Positions 1-7,526 are shown, counted from the first letter of the stretch. The stretch: DNA of 7,861 nt from an uncultured Chlorobiaceae bacterium (GCA_903838095.1 CAILXE010000337.1:1-7861), one strand, 5' to 3'. Numbers and translations are program-made. Notes: generated by a model not told the origin, from the letters alone.

Positions 1-93
1 AATTGAGCCGTTATGATTGATACCGATTTCAGCAATTACAAATACGGGATGCCCATCCCCAACTTTCCTGTTCCTTATGGAAATTTCCGCCAT
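1..93 (-). CDS. neuB: NeuB-family N-acetylneuraminate (nonulosonic acid) synthase, N-terminal fragment
   Basis: Only the first 31 codons are in the window; the gene continues past the left edge. Reading the minus strand from the ATG at 93, the peptide contains GDGHPVFVIAEIGINHNGS (residues 12-30). This is the hallmark opening strand of the NeuB TIM barrel: IAEIGxNHNG begins nearly every sialic acid synthase, legionaminate synthase (LegI) and pseudaminate synthase (PseI). The family condenses phosphoenolpyruvate with an N-acyl hexosamine (mannosamine-type sugar or its 6-phosphate) to give a nine-carbon sugar acid for surface glycans, in the cytoplasm. Which sugar is used cannot be told from this fragment. 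The start is supported by family N-termini, where the GDGHP segment lies 10-15 residues in. No strong Shine-Dalgarno is visible. The gene follows the KdsC-like phosphatase in the same direction, with a terminator in between. The frame was read by hand because the fragment is short. Confidence 0.88.
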   Translation of the reverse strand, partial: MAEISIRNRKVGDGHPVFVIAEIGINHNGSI

Positions 94-154
94 TACGTTA
101 CTCTGGATAAAACGAACCGCACTTTTCTTTATTGAAAATGTCCGGAAACGATGT

Positions 155-192
155 TAATAAAACAAAAAACAGACTCAGGAATTTCTGAGCCT
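155..192 (-). terminator. Intrinsic terminator overlapping the end of the kdsC-like gene
   Basis: Read on the minus strand, AGGCTCAG (192-185) pairs with CTGAGTCT (178-171) around a 6-base loop, giving an 8-bp stem with one G-U pair. After one G comes a run of six T (169-164), then GTTTTATT. This is the classic rho-independent layout. The stop codon (177-175) lies inside the downstream arm and the last codons form the upstream arm, so the hairpin can fold only after the ribosome clears the end of the gene. It separates the phosphatase from the neuB-like gene. Confidence 0.75.
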
Positions 193-693
193 GAGAAGCC
201 ACTCGGCAAAATCCCTGAATGCCCCGTATCCGCCATCCGCATGAGCACGATAGTGACACCAGGGTTCCACAAAAACAGTTGCATCACGGGGAGATGCCGT
301 CAATCCCTCTTTGGCTATCTCCTCCATAATCTCGACGTCATTGACATCATCACCAATATATGCCAGCTCACAGCGTTGAAGTCCGGTTTCAGCAAGCACG
401 GTTTCCAGCATGGACAGCTTGTCTTTTACGCCAAGGTAAAGCCGCTTCATGCCAAGTTTTTCGGCACGCTTCTTCAGATTTGGCGAAACCTCGCCTGTCA
501 TGATGCTGGTCTCAATGCCACTGTTCCTCAAACGCTCAACGCCCATGCCATCCCTGACGGAATAGCGCTTCATCTCCTCGCCCCGCTCTGAATAATAAAC
601 TCCGTTATCCGTAAAAACTCCGTCATTGTCGGATATAACAAGTTTTATCTTTTCAGCCCGTTTTGCAAGCTCATCAATGGTTAAAGACAGCAT
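175..693 (-). CDS. kdsC: KdsC-type HAD phosphatase (Kdo-8-phosphate or related sugar-acid phosphatase)
   Basis: A 172-residue cap-less HAD phosphatase, the usual length for KdsC, which removes phosphate from 3-deoxy-D-manno-octulosonate 8-phosphate before CMP activation for lipopolysaccharide. Motifs in order: DNDGVFTD at 22-29, with nucleophile D22 and acid/base D24; motif II at T66-G67 (MTGE); lysine of motif III at K92 (GVKDK); motif IV GDDVND at 114-119; and the KdsC C-terminal signature GGYGAFRD at 154-161. The frame is open upstream to 738, but I chose the ATG at 693 because it gives the family length and an N-terminus of MLSLTIDEL. The extra upstream 15 residues look unstructured. The Shine-Dalgarno is weak. 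The next gene in the same direction is neuB-like, so the natural substrate could be a nonulosonic acid 9-phosphate instead of Kdo-8-phosphate. HAD family membership is very secure; the substrate is inference. Confidence 0.92.
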   Translation of the reverse strand: MLSLTIDELAKRAEKIKLVISDNDGVFTDNGVYYSERGEEMKRYSVRDGMGVERLRNSGIETSIMTGEVSPNLKKRAEKLGMKRLYLGVKDKLSMLETVLAETGLQRCELAYIGDDVNDVEIMEEIAKEGLTASPRDATVFVEPWCHYRAHADGGYGAFRDFAEWLLRLRNS

Positions 694-822
694 AAAAAGT
701 AAAGCTTTTCGGCAAAATACAATGGTTTTGACCGCCAATATATGACTTTTATCACAAAAACATTACATGCTCAATGTGCGTTCATGCAAGCGCCCGACAA
801 TCTCAGTAAAGGCTGCCAGATA

Positions 823-852
823 TTTACACTCCCCTTTTTCAGACTTTATGTT
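823..852 (+). promoter_or_regulatory. Candidate sigma-70-type promoter for the nucleobase permease
   Basis: TTTACA (823-828; 5 of 6 to the -35 consensus) is followed after 18 bases by TATGTT (847-852; 4 of 6 to the -10 consensus). It would start transcription near 859, about 43 bases before the permease ATG. This is a pattern match only; the 208-base divergent region 694-901 must also contain the phosphatase promoter on the other strand, which I could not pick out with confidence. Confidence 0.25.
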
Positions 853-901
853 TATCTTGTGGCTGCAAAGCCTTTTCCAGCTTTCTCAATTGACTATAAC
901 C

Positions 902-2203
902 ATGCGATCATATTTTGATTTTGACACGCACCAGACCGGTTACCGTCAGGAAACAGTTGCCGGCATCACCACCTTTTTTACCCTCGCCTATATTATAGTA
1001 GTCAACCCGGCGATTCTTGCCGCAGCGGGGATCCCGAAAGGCCCCTCAATGACTGCGACCATTCTGACGTCAATTTTCGGAACACTGCTGATGGGAGTCT
1101 ATGCCAAACGCCCTTTTGCCGTAGCGCCATACATGGGCGAAAATGCCTTTATCGCCTATACGGTGGTGCAGACACTCGGCTACTCATGGCAGACCGCAAT
1201 GGCCGCCATCTTTATCAGTGGCATTCTTTTTACCCTTATTACCATCGGTGGTCTGCGTCAATGGCTGGCTGAGGCAATTCCCTCGTCGCTCAAACACAGC
1301 TTTTCGGTTGGCATAGGCCTTTTTCTTGCGTTTCTCGGGCTTAATGATATGGGTATTGTCTCGCTTGGCGTTCCCGGCGCTCCGGTACAACTTGCCAATA
1401 TCGCCAGGCTCCCTGTACTGCTGAGCCTTGGCGGGCTCTTTATTACAGCCATCCTGTTGATCAAACGCTTCACTGGCGCCCTTCTGGCCGGTATGGCTGT
1501 CACCACAGCAGCATTTCTCCTGACCGGACTGGTTGCGCTGCCTCCATCGATCTTCAGTATGCCTCCCTCCATTGAACCAATCTTCATGAAAATCAACATG
1601 CAGGGTGCAATGACCTGGGGATTTGTCGGGGTCATCATCAGCGTTCTGGTGATGGATTTTGTTGATACCATGGGGACTCTCTTCGGGTTATCATCCAGAG
1701 CCAACCTGCTTGATGAACATGATAACCTTCCTGAAATTGAAAAGCCGATGCTGGTAGACGCACTCTCAACCATTGCAGCATCTCTTTTCGGAACCACTAC
1801 GGCGGGGGTCTATATTGAATCTGCTGCCGGTATTGAACAGGGAGGCAAAACCGGGTTTACCGCAATTGTGGTGGCCGCTCTTTTTGCGCTGGCCCTTTTC
1901 TTCTCGCCCCTGCTCACGATTGTTCCTCCCTTCGCCTACGGACCTGCAATGCTTGTTGTCGGCATGTTCATGATGCAGTCGGTTAAAAAAATGGATTTCA
2001 GCGATTACAGTGAGCTGCTGCCCGCATTTCTGACCATTGTGCTCATGATCTTTACCTTCAATATTGGCGTTGGCATCACAGCAGGATTTATCGCCTATGT
2101 TCTTTTGAAACTCTTTACCGGAAAGGTCAGTGAAATACGCACAGGCATGTGGATTCTTGCCTTGCTGTCGTTTACCTTCTACATGTTCTACCCTTACCAC
2201 TAA
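902..2203 (+). CDS. NCS2/AzgA-family nucleobase (purine) permease
   Basis: A 433-residue polytopic inner-membrane protein, the normal size for AzgA/PbuG-type proton-coupled adenine, guanine or hypoxanthine importers. Family landmarks: GITTFFTLAYIIVVNP at 21-36 (first membrane segment), the APYMGENAF segment at 75-83, MDFVDTMGTLFGLSS at 251-265 (the FVDxxxTLxG motif of segment 8), and GTTTAGVYIESAAGI at 297-311 followed by GGKTG at 314-318 (segment 10, with the conserved glutamate E306). About 12-14 hydrophobic segments are visible. I chose the ATG at 902, giving MRSYFDFDTH, because family proteins begin shortly before the GxxTFxTLAY motif; the frame is open back to 767 but that stretch is not family-like. 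The Shine-Dalgarno is poor. The nitrilase-like gene follows after 13 bases, suggesting co-transcription. Exact substrate is not determinable; the MGE where many homologues have MGL is a subfamily difference near the binding region. Confidence 0.93.
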   Translation: MRSYFDFDTHQTGYRQETVAGITTFFTLAYIIVVNPAILAAAGIPKGPSMTATILTSIFGTLLMGVYAKRPFAVAPYMGENAFIAYTVVQTLGYSWQTAMAAIFISGILFTLITIGGLRQWLAEAIPSSLKHSFSVGIGLFLAFLGLNDMGIVSLGVPGAPVQLANIARLPVLLSLGGLFITAILLIKRFTGALLAGMAVTTAAFLLTGLVALPPSIFSMPPSIEPIFMKINMQGAMTWGFVGVIISVLVMDFVDTMGTLFGLSSRANLLDEHDNLPEIEKPMLVDALSTIAASLFGTTTAGVYIESAAGIEQGGKTGFTAIVVAALFALALFFSPLLTIVPPFAYGPAMLVVGMFMMQSVKKMDFSDYSELLPAFLTIVLMIFTFNIGVGITAGFIAYVLLKLFTGKVSEIRTGMWILALLSFTFYMFYPYH

Positions 2204-2216
2204 ATTTCAGGCAACG

Positions 2217-3077
2217 ATGCTTAACGCAAAACTGCGAATAGCCCAGATTGATTGCACCCTGGCCAATTTTGATACTAATCTCGCCAACCACTGCGCCCTT
2301 GCGGAACAGGCGATTCGTGATGGCAAGGATGCCATAGCCTTTCCTGAACTATCACTGACCGGCTACAATGTGCAGGATGCCGCACAGGATATTGCCATGC
2401 ACATTGAGGACACCCGGCTCGATCCCCTGCGTGAACTGAGCCGGAAGATCTGCATTATCTGCGGAGGCATTGAGCTGAGCGACGACTACGGCGTCTATAA
2501 CTCGGCCTTCATGTTTGAAGAGGGAGCTGGACGAAGCATTCACCGTAAAATATATCTGCCAACCTACGGAATGTTTGAAGAGCTGCGCTACTTTTCTGCC
2601 GGTCAGCAGATCAAGGCCGTCACCTCAAAACGGCTCGGAAGAATCGGCGTGGCTATCTGTGAGGATTTCTGGCACGTTTCGGTACCCTACCTTCTTGCCC
2701 ACCAGGGCGCGAAATTGCTCTTTGTGTTGATGTCGAGCCCCCTGCGCATGACTCCCGGCAGCGGCAATCCGGCCATTGTCACCCAATGGCAGACCATTGC
2801 CTCAACCTACTCTTTTCTGTTCAGCAGTTATGTCGCCTGCGTCAACCGTGTGGGAAATGAGGACAGCTTCACCTACTGGGGCAACTCGTCGCTTAACGGG
2901 CCGGAAGGAAACGTGATCTGCGCCGCTCCCCTGTTCAAGCCTCATGTTATGGATGCGGAGCTTGATGTTACAGAGGTCAAGCGCGCCCGCCTCCACTCGT
3001 CACATTTTCTGGATGAGGATCTGCGTTTGATCGGGGCAGAGCTGAACGAGATTATTGCGCAGGGACGACGGGGATAA
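2217..3077 (+). CDS. Nitrilase-superfamily carbon-nitrogen hydrolase of unknown substrate
   Basis: A 286-residue single-domain CN hydrolase. The Glu-Lys-Cys catalytic set is complete: E44 in FPELSLTGY, K111 in RKIYLPTYG and C148 in VAICEDFWH, with the accessory glutamates at E121-E122 after the lysine loop. The sequence resembles the glutaminase domain of glutamine-dependent NAD synthetase (ICED at 147-150 and a VNRVGNED-like segment at 209-216), but there is no synthetase domain attached, so it is a free-standing amidase or amidohydrolase, or a glutaminase acting with a separate partner. The ATG at 2217 was chosen because LRIAQIDC, the first strand of the fold, starts five residues later; the frame is open upstream to 2130 only through overlap with the permease. 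It is probably transcribed with the permease 13 bases upstream and ends 4 bases from the convergent ispE. No signal peptide; cytoplasmic. Confidence 0.88.
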   Translation: MLNAKLRIAQIDCTLANFDTNLANHCALAEQAIRDGKDAIAFPELSLTGYNVQDAAQDIAMHIEDTRLDPLRELSRKICIICGGIELSDDYGVYNSAFMFEEGAGRSIHRKIYLPTYGMFEELRYFSAGQQIKAVTSKRLGRIGVAICEDFWHVSVPYLLAHQGAKLLFVLMSSPLRMTPGSGNPAIVTQWQTIASTYSFLFSSYVACVNRVGNEDSFTYWGNSSLNGPEGNVICAAPLFKPHVMDAELDVTEVKRARLHSSHFLDEDLRLIGAELNEIIAQGRRG

Positions 3078-3081
3078 GCAA

Positions 3082-3945
3082 TCACTGTCCCATATCGAAA
3101 CCCGGAGGCGTCAAACACACCCTGTATGATTGCGGCAAACGCTTCATGGCGGCCAGCGCCTCATCTTCGCGCTCGAACAATCCAAAAACGGCTGAACCGC
3201 TGCCCGACAGCGAGGCAAAAACACTTCCTGATGCAAGCAAGGTGGACTTGACAAGGCGAACGGCTGGAAAGTTATCAAACACCGCTGGCTCAAAATCATT
3301 TTCAAAGGCAGGAAAGCCATCGGTTTTCCTGAAACGGCAAAGTTCAGAAGCAAGGAACTTCAGATCGGGAAGCTCACGGGCAAAACGGGGGTAGAAATTT
3401 TTGTAGGCCCAAACTGTTGAAATGTGCTCTTCAGGAAAGACAGTGACTATATAATAAGGAAGAGTCAAACCAAGATCTTCAAGGTTATCGCCAATACCTG
3501 TGGCATAGGCAAGCCCTTTCATGGCAAGAAAGTATGGCACATCTGCCCCAAGTTTCACCGCAAGGGCATGCAGCTCCACCGGGGAGGCGTTGACCTGCCA
3601 GAGATCGTTGAGCACTCTGAGCACGGTTGCCGCATCACTGCTTCCACCTCCAAGTCCCGCGCCAAAAGGCACCTCTTTATGCAGCGTCATGGCCACACCT
3701 TTCTTGACAGAGGCAAACTGCTGCAAGGATTTGGCTGCCTTGATACAGAGGTTGTTGTCGTCAACCGGAAGGTCAATATTGGAGCAGCTCATCGAAATCA
3801 GCTCCGAATCAGCAAACTCGATGGTGTCATACCAGTTGATCGGGGCAAAAATGGTCTCAAGGGTATGGTATCCGTCAGGACGTTTTGCGGTAATTAAAAG
3901 ACCAAGATTGATCTTCGCAAAAGCTTTGACTGTGAGGAGATGCAT
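3082..3945 (-). CDS. ispE: 4-diphosphocytidyl-2-C-methyl-D-erythritol kinase (IspE)
   Basis: A 287-residue GHMP kinase that phosphorylates CDP-methylerythritol with ATP in the non-mevalonate (MEP) isoprenoid pathway, which in a phototroph feeds carotenoid, quinone and bacteriochlorophyll tail synthesis. Seen in order: AFAKINLGL at 8-16 with catalytic K11; RPDGYHTLET at 22-31, the IspE signature; the ATP loop PFGAGLGGGSSD at 93-104; GADVPYFL at 133-140 with catalytic base D135; and GHMP motif 3 SLSGSGSAVF at 245-254. Length matches the family. The frame is open back to a TTG at 3954, but the ATG at 3945 gives the normal N-terminus. It diverges from the SPOR-domain gene and converges on the CN hydrolase with a 4-base gap. 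Confidence 0.97.
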   Translation of the reverse strand: MHLLTVKAFAKINLGLLITAKRPDGYHTLETIFAPINWYDTIEFADSELISMSCSNIDLPVDDNNLCIKAAKSLQQFASVKKGVAMTLHKEVPFGAGLGGGSSDAATVLRVLNDLWQVNASPVELHALAVKLGADVPYFLAMKGLAYATGIGDNLEDLGLTLPYYIVTVFPEEHISTVWAYKNFYPRFARELPDLKFLASELCRFRKTDGFPAFENDFEPAVFDNFPAVRLVKSTLLASGSVFASLSGSGSAVFGLFEREDEALAAMKRLPQSYRVCLTPPGFDMGQ

Positions 3946-3959
3946 GGAATGCAATTAAT

Positions 3960-3988
3960 TTTATATGAAAATATTTGGCATATTGAAA
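3960..3988 (-). promoter_or_regulatory. Candidate ispE promoter
   Basis: On the minus strand TTTCAA (3988-3983) is separated by 17 bases from TATAAA (3965-3960; 5 of 6 to the -10 consensus). Transcription would begin only about 8 bases before the chosen ATG, so the leader would be very short. The -35 match is weak. The 88-base divergent gap 3946-4033 is AT-rich and also holds a small inverted repeat, GGAAA-ATC-TTTCC at 3992-4004, of unknown meaning. Confidence 0.3.
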
Positions 3989-4033
3989 GAAGGAAAATCT
4001 TTCCGCAAACAGTAAAAAAATATACGCAAGCCC

Positions 4034-4762
4034 ATGTTTTCAGACAAGATACAATTGCTTATCCTCAAAAGCGTTGCGCCACTTTGCGTTACAGTCTCTC
4101 TCGCTCTCTTCTCTCCACCTGCTCTGCACGCAGCCGTTGAACAATCATTCTCCAGGGAAATCGTGCAGTATGCCGCTGAAGATAAGGTTTATTTGTTAGA
4201 AAATATCCGTCAAAAAATCACCCGACCTTCCGAAAAAACAGTGGTGGAAGCTCTTCTGACTGAAGATGCACCAAAAGCGGTTTCACTTTATCAGAAACAG
4301 TTATCACTCTATCCCGATCCGGCGCTTGACCAAATCAGCAGAGCCCGAATAGCCGCCTACACCCTGATGATGGAGAGCACGGCAGCTTCGCCCAAACCGA
4401 TTCCGGCAAGTGGTCAGGACTCCACAAAACAGCAGAGAGCTGCTCAAACAACAAAGATCGCCGCAAAAACGACCACCACGCCCATCATAACGACCAAGAC
4501 CCCGCCACCTTCAGTGGAGCTTCCGAAACAGAAAATGGCCGTCACCCAAAAAAGTGTCGTAACCATTCGGTTCGGAAGTTTTCAAAACAGGGAAAATGCT
4601 GATGCTCTTGCACAGAAAATCTCCGCTTATGCTCCTGTAGAGACAATTCAGCAGGGAGACTTTTACCGGGTGCAACTGAAAAAGAGATATGAATCGAGAA
4701 GTGAGGCGGAGGCAGAAGGAAAAAAGATCCCATTCACGGGAGTTATTTTTTCAGTACAATAA
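4034..4762 (+). CDS. Secreted protein with C-terminal SPOR domain
   Basis: A 242-residue exported protein. Residues 1-33 look like a signal peptide: a short charged start (K5, K12), a hydrophobic core at 13-27, and ALHA before a likely cut at A33 or A34. Residues 36-115 are mostly helical and charged, with a tetratricopeptide-like stretch around AVSLYQKQLSLYPDPALDQISRA (shown only in part: AVSLYQKQLS at 82-91). Residues 116-174 form a Thr/Pro/Lys-rich linker (for example TTTTPIITTK). Residues 175-242 are a SPOR fold, with VTIRFGSFQNRENA near its start and FYRVQL around 210-215. SPOR domains bind peptidoglycan lacking stem peptides at division and remodelling sites, so a periplasmic cell-wall role is expected; there is no lipobox cysteine at the cut site. 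The sigma-54 regulator follows after 36 bases on the same strand. The precise function is unknown, and no strong Shine-Dalgarno is seen. Confidence 0.85.
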   Translation: MFSDKIQLLILKSVAPLCVTVSLALFSPPALHAAVEQSFSREIVQYAAEDKVYLLENIRQKITRPSEKTVVEALLTEDAPKAVSLYQKQLSLYPDPALDQISRARIAAYTLMMESTAASPKPIPASGQDSTKQQRAAQTTKIAAKTTTTPIITTKTPPPSVELPKQKMAVTQKSVVTIRFGSFQNRENADALAQKISAYAPVETIQQGDFYRVQLKKRYESRSEAEAEGKKIPFTGVIFSVQ

Positions 4763-4798
4763 CGACGCCTTACCCTGAATCGAAATCAGAAATCCCTG

Positions 4799-5926
4799 AT
4801 GAAGCGAAAGCCTGAAATAATCGGACAATCCCTGTTGATCTCCCAGCTTAAGCAACTTGCTCTCCAGGTTGCTGAAACTGACATTACCGTGCTGATCATC
4901 GGAGAGACCGGATCCGGAAAAGAGGTTTTAGCGCGCTTTATCCATAACAACAGCCTGCGGGCCGACAAAAGCTTTATTCCCGTCAATTGCGGCGCCATCC
5001 CGGCTGGCATTCTTGAGTCCGAATTGTTTGGCCATGAAAAAGGGGCGTTTACCGGAGCGATACAAAGCAGAAAGGGGTACTTTGAAACCGCTGACAGGGG
5101 AACGATTTTTCTTGATGAAATCGGGGAAATGCCGCTTGAAACCCAGGTGAAATTTCTCAGGGTGATTGAAACCGGAGAGTTTCAGCGGGTCGGAGCATCG
5201 GAGACCATCTACTCTGATGCGCGAATTATTGCGGCCACCAACAAAAATATGTACCAGGCGGTTGCCGAAAAAAACTTTCGGGAAGATCTCTTTTATCGGC
5301 TTCGCAGTGTTGAACTCCAGATTCCTCCTCTCAGGGAAAGGGGACGAGATATTCTTCTGCTCGCCGAAAATTTTGTTCATGAGTTTGAACAGAAACACAA
5401 AATTGTTTTTGAAGGGTTCAGTCCTGATGCTGGAGAAATGCTGATGCGGTATCCATGGCCGGGAAATGTCAGAGAACTCAGAAATCTTATAGAATCGCTG
5501 CTTGTGCTTGAAAAAGGCAAATACATCACTCCGGAAATTCTTGAAAAACATCTGGTTCAGCGAAACAGGTACAAAAGCCTGGTGCACGATCCGGCACGAT
5601 CCGAAAAAAACGAGCTTCAGGTCATTTACAGCAATATTATACAGCTTCGCCAGGAGGTCAGTGAAATACGGCTGATGCTTCAGCATCTTGTTCAAACCAA
5701 GCCTGTGACACCGCTGCTGCTGCCTGACGCACCTGCAGCAATTCAGCCATCCAGCGAAAACAGCCATGAAAATGAAACCCAACCTATACGGTCACTGGAC
5801 GACATAGAAAAAAAGTCAATCACTGAAGCGCTTGAAACGTGTCAGGGCAATAAACGGAAAACTGCGCTGGCACTTGGCATCACCGAAAGAACCCTCTACC
5901 GAAAATTAAAGGCTTACGGACTGTAG
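4799..5926 (+). CDS. Sigma-54-dependent transcriptional activator lacking a receiver domain
   Basis: A 375-residue bacterial enhancer-binding protein that starts directly with its AAA+ domain. Motifs: Walker A GETGSGKE at 35-42, the sigma-54 contact loop GAFTGA at 82-87, Walker B GTIFLDE at 101-107, sensor I AATN at 145-148, arginine-finger region FREDLFYRL at 160-168 and the PWPGNVREL signature at 219-227. After a linker (about 255-330) with a likely coiled-coil segment at 269-299 comes a Fis-type helix-turn-helix at 332-375, with [20 protein letters not shown] as the recognition unit. It drives open-complex formation by RpoN-polymerase using ATP. There is no N-terminal receiver, GAF or PAS domain, as in PspF, so activity must be controlled by a partner, by level, or through the linker. 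Its likely operon partner is the SPOR gene 36 bases upstream, hinting at an envelope-related regulon. I see no -24/-12 sigma-54 promoter in the window, so its targets are probably elsewhere. Confidence 0.95.
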   Translation: MKRKPEIIGQSLLISQLKQLALQVAETDITVLIIGETGSGKEVLARFIHNNSLRADKSFIPVNCGAIPAGILESELFGHEKGAFTGAIQSRKGYFETADRGTIFLDEIGEMPLETQVKFLRVIETGEFQRVGASETIYSDARIIAATNKNMYQAVAEKNFREDLFYRLRSVELQIPPLRERGRDILLLAENFVHEFEQKHKIVFEGFSPDAGEMLMRYPWPGNVRELRNLIESLLVLEKGKYITPEILEKHLVQRNRYKSLVHDPARSEKNELQVIYSNIIQLRQEVSEIRLMLQHLVQTKPVTPLLLPDAPAAIQPSSENSHENETQPIRSLDDIEKKSITEALETCQGNKRKTALALGITERTLYRKLKAYGL

Positions 5927-5940
5927 GCACCACAAGTCAT

Positions 5941-7521
5941 CTATCGTGGCCGAAGTGCCCTATCCAGCCGATGCGTTATGAACGCAACAAGAAAAAGCAA
6001 AATCGATATAGCCAGGGCTGCTTTAGGAAGCAGATCGGGATTGCGGGTATAAAATGTCAGACTACTCTCGAGCGGCACATCCGCAGTAAGGGTTTGTTCC
6101 TCCCACCATGGAATTTCCGCAATCGTACGCCCGAATTTATCAAGAACAACCGTGAGGCCTGTATTGGCGCACCGGGCCATCGCCCGGCGATTCTCGACAC
6201 AGCGAAGCCGTGCAATAGCCAGATGCTGATAAGGGCCATAAGAGGTTGCATACCAGCCATCGTTGGTCACAAGGGTAAGCAGTCGGGCACCCTTCCTGAC
6301 AAATTCCGTCAGATAGCCAGGAAAAATAGATTCATAGCAGATGACATTGGCGATAATGATTTTTCCTTTTGAAGCAGGGAGTGTCATCACTGAGGCACCG
6401 TCTCCTTTCCCCCAACCACTGATCCCCGACAGAGAAAAAGTTGCATAACCAAGCCATGGAAAATAATCAATATAGGGCACTCTCTCAGCAAAAGGGACAA
6501 GGTGCATCTTTCGATAAATCTGCGGCATCCCATACCCTGGCTCAAGCAACATTGAAGCGTTGAAAGTTTCAGATGGCTTGCCCTCTTCATGACGAACATC
6601 AACAAAACCTGCCAACAAGAGTGAATGCCATTGTCGCAATGATGAGCGCAGAACTTGCAGATCATCAGCATAAATGGGTTGGAAAAGAGCAAATGGTATG
6701 GCAGTTTCCGGCCATATCACCAGATCAGGACGGTTTTCACGGACAGCTTGGTTGGTCAACCGATAATATCGCTCCATAATGTCAGCGCTGTTATACTGTT
6801 GCCACTTTTGATGGGGATCAATATCCGGCTGCACCAGTGTGACACGAAGTCGATCCGCAGGCCCAGGAATGGCTTCCTGACGAGAAAACAGCATGGACGC
6901 ATAAAGCAGGGGAACAATAATCATCAGCGCCATAACCGCCACACAACGAAAAGCAACGTTTCTGGCGCTGCCCAAAGCATGAACTGCAAGCACGTTAAAC
7001 CACACCAGCCAGAAACTGATTCCCCAGACGCCTGTAATATCAGCATACTGAATCATGAGATTCAAATTAGCCTGTGAATTACCAAAAGTCAGCCATCCGA
7101 GCGAAAGATCCTGATGCATGTAGGCCCACTCACAAACTACCCAGAGAAAAGGAAGAGAAAAGAGAGCAAAGCGATAAGCCGCCATTTTTTTTATCGCATA
7201 AAAAGCAAAAAGAGGCACCGTCAAAAAGAATGCCTGTGTGAGCATGGTAAGAATGCCCCCGGGCAGAGTCGCAAGACTGACCCACCAGAGACTGATCAAA
7301 CAATAGAGAAGCATTGAGAGATAGACTCGCCGAAACAACTCCCCTGCGCTCTCAACAGACCGGAGAGAGAGAAGAAGCGGCACCAGAGCGACCCAGGCCA
7401 GAAGTTCCAGACGGATAAAAGGATAGGAAGGAAATGATATCCCAAGAAGAAGACCACTCAAAAGAGGGGCAAAATAACGGGATTGACTCAACTGGTTTAT
7501 TGTCCGGGATAATGACGTCAT
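5941..7521 (-). CDS. lnt: Apolipoprotein N-acyltransferase (Lnt)
   Basis: A 526-residue inner-membrane enzyme that adds the third acyl chain to the N-terminal cysteine of lipoproteins, the last step of lipoprotein maturation. The N-terminal third (about 17-211) has some seven hydrophobic membrane segments; the periplasmic nitrilase-like domain spans about 225-480; a last membrane segment is at 499-517. The catalytic set is complete: E272 in WPETAIPF, K338 in YRKMHLVPFAE and C395 in ICYESIFPG, plus accessory E346. The conserved NDGWYATSYGPYQHLAIARL segment at 420-439 and the CVENRR following it are also typical. Length fits the family (about 500-530). The start at 7521 has no Shine-Dalgarno; instead a T-rich tract lies just upstream. 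It diverges from fmoA and ends 14 bases from the convergent sigma-54 regulator. Confidence 0.97.
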   Translation of the reverse strand: MTSLSRTINQLSQSRYFAPLLSGLLLGISFPSYPFIRLELLAWVALVPLLLSLRSVESAGELFRRVYLSMLLYCLISLWWVSLATLPGGILTMLTQAFFLTVPLFAFYAIKKMAAYRFALFSLPFLWVVCEWAYMHQDLSLGWLTFGNSQANLNLMIQYADITGVWGISFWLVWFNVLAVHALGSARNVAFRCVAVMALMIIVPLLYASMLFSRQEAIPGPADRLRVTLVQPDIDPHQKWQQYNSADIMERYYRLTNQAVRENRPDLVIWPETAIPFALFQPIYADDLQVLRSSLRQWHSLLLAGFVDVRHEEGKPSETFNASMLLEPGYGMPQIYRKMHLVPFAERVPYIDYFPWLGYATFSLSGISGWGKGDGASVMTLPASKGKIIIANVICYESIFPGYLTEFVRKGARLLTLVTNDGWYATSYGPYQHLAIARLRCVENRRAMARCANTGLTVVLDKFGRTIAEIPWWEEQTLTADVPLESSLTFYTRNPDLLPKAALAISILLFLVAFITHRLDRALRPR

Positions 7522-7526
7522 AGGAC

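Noticed and set aside
151..591. A 146-codon plus-strand frame opposite the KdsC-like gene
   Set aside because: It starts in the terminator region and mirrors a well-supported phosphatase; no start signal and no recognisable domain.
760..777. ACATT...AATGT inverted repeat upstream of the permease
   Set aside because: Five-base arms in AT-rich DNA are expected by chance, and it is not placed relative to a convincing promoter.
767..901. Longer permease start at 767 giving 45 extra residues
   Set aside because: The extra residues are not family-like, and the ATG at 902 gives the standard N-terminus and length.
3062..3091. GGGAC...GTCCC inverted repeat between the CN hydrolase and ispE
   Set aside because: The loop is about 20 bases, the stem only 5 bp, and no T run follows on either strand, so it is not a credible terminator.
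3424..3958. Two long plus-strand frames (157 and 145 codons) opposite ispE
   Set aside because: IspE motifs cover the whole minus-strand frame; the antisense products have no family features.
3974..3990. TTGGCA near 3975 as a sigma-54 (-24) element for the SPOR gene
   Set aside because: No GC element follows at the required spacing, so the -24/-12 pattern is incomplete.
4928..5782. A long open frame (284 codons) on the minus strand opposite the sigma-54 regulator
   Set aside because: The plus-strand frame carries all enhancer-binding protein motifs; the antisense translation has no recognisable domain and is a codon-bias shadow.
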